In this document: positions 63,551 to 64,000 of the stretch, one piece after another
Position numbering within the stretch: the stretch's first letter is position 1
Layout: the number at the start of each line of letters is the position of its first letter
Source of the DNA: Arthrobacter sp. AFG7.2
GTDB taxonomy: Bacteria > Actinomycetota > Actinomycetes > Actinomycetales > Micrococcaceae
DNA: 64,000 nt
Assembly: GCF_002892835.1 (NCBI RefSeq)
Contig: NZ_PJMB01000001.1
Location: 62,001 to 126,000 of the forward strand
Direction of reading: 5' to 3'
The notes under the pieces: generated by a model
Databases searched by the model: none
What the model saw: only the letters and a program-made list of their open reading frames with translations
What the model was told of the DNA's origin: nothing
Made by a program: the position numbers and the translations under genes

Positions 63551-64000
63551 CTAAATCCCCTGCCAGGCGGGCTTGTTGTCATAGGTGTGCCGGTAAAAAT
63601 CCGCTAGCTTCAGTGCTGATGCCGCGGCCTCATCGAGCAGGACCGTGGCGTGCGGATGGAACTGGAGGATCGACGCCGGGCAGATGGCGGAAACAGGACC
63701 CTCCACAAGGTCGCGGACTGCCTGGGCCTTTTGCGCCCCAGTCGCCACCAGCATGACGTGCCGCGCATCCATGATGGTCCCCAGCCCCTGGGTGAGGACA
63801 TGGTGCGGGACATCGGCGAGGCTGTCGAAGAAACGCGCGTTGTCCCGGCGGGTCTGTTCGATGAGGCTTTTGATCCGGGTCCTTGAGGTGAAGGAGGAGC
63901 CCGGTTCATTGAAGGCAATGTGCCCGTCCGTGCCTACGCCCAGGATCTGCAGGTCAACACCGCCGGCGGCGGCGATGGCTTCCTCGTAAGCACTGCAGGC
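63551..64000 (-). CDS. nagB: glucosamine-6-phosphate deaminase, C-terminal 149 residues (runs off window)
   Basis: Converts glucosamine-6-phosphate to fructose-6-phosphate and ammonia. The window holds the end of the gene: VDLQILGVGTDGHIAFNEPG with the catalytic Asp/His region, SFTSRTRIKSL, then HVMLVATGAQKAQAVRDLVEG and the family ending SILQFHPHATVLLDEAAAS. The frame is intact to the TGA at 63551; the N-terminus is beyond base 64000. An ATG at 63772 merely begins an internal ORF. It is 128 bp upstream of the DUF3039 start on the same strand. Confidence 0.96.
   Translation of the reverse strand, partial: ACSAYEEAIAAAGGVDLQILGVGTDGHIAFNEPGSSFTSRTRIKSLIEQTRRDNARFFDSLADVPHHVLTQGLGTIMDARHVMLVATGAQKAQAVRDLVEGPVSAICPASILQFHPHATVLLDEAAASALKLADFYRHTYDNKPAWQGI

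Overview
The window reads as chromosomal core DNA of a high-GC actinobacterium of the Micrococcaceae, most like Arthrobacter or Pseudarthrobacter. This is inferred from the strong GC codon bias, the GluRS start with its PHVG variant of HIGH, an MPT70/MPT83-type fasciclin lipoprotein, the clpS-DUF2017-murI-MBL-rph-rdgB order, DUF3039, and many apparently leaderless promoters (TANNNT box 6-7 nt before the start codon). No prophage, insertion sequence, CRISPR array or plasmid function was seen.

Layout. 1-1.9 kb: 5' end of gltX, an FAH-family hydrolase and a metallo-beta-lactamase-fold hydrolase. 2-17.9 kb: mainly amino-acid biosynthesis on the minus strand (ilvE, leuB, serA, ilvC, ilvN, ilvB, ilvD), interrupted by metG and an ABC export-type operon. 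ilvB is preceded by a 22-codon Val-rich leader ORF and an intrinsic terminator, a classic attenuator. 18-24 kb: an anchored low-complexity protein, a pseudogene remnant of a PQQ-type sugar dehydrogenase, tRNA-Lys(CTT), MarR/bcp divergent pair, tRNA-Leu(TAG), the fasciclin lipoprotein and a family-5 solute-binding lipoprotein. 24-33 kb: mqo, an RND pump, a luciferase-like monooxygenase with its MarR regulator, a transglutaminase-like protein, a lipoprotein and a DUF1684 protein.

33-38.9 kb: a tightly coupled NAD operon nrtR-nadA-nadB-nadC-cysteine desulfurase, with a 25-bp inverted repeat over its likely transcription start. 39-46 kb: amino-acid permease, alpha/beta hydrolase, phosphoribosyltransferase, MHS transporter with divergent IclR regulator, and another MFS transporter. 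46-54.6 kb: sbcDC, aquaporin-like channel, ADP-ribosylglycohydrolase homologue with altered metal motifs, exonuclease-BRCT protein and DedA. 54.7-59 kb: clpS-DUF2017-murI-MBL-rph-rdgB. 59-61 kb: NAD salvage genes pncB-pncA, separated from divergent clpS by three 59-bp tandem repeats lying between two leaderless promoters. 61.3-64 kb: DEAD-type helicase with DUF3039, and the 3' part of nagB.

Both arms of NAD synthesis (de novo nadABC and salvage pncB/pncA) are here, as is most of the branched-chain amino-acid pathway; leuA, leuC and leuD are not in the window. The most informative observations are regulatory: the ilvB attenuator, a 14-bp motif shared by ilvB and ilvD, the likely NrtR operator, a SigK-like promoter before the MPT70-like gene, the leaderless-promoter pattern, and a dispersed repeat family (42.25 kb and 59.1 kb).
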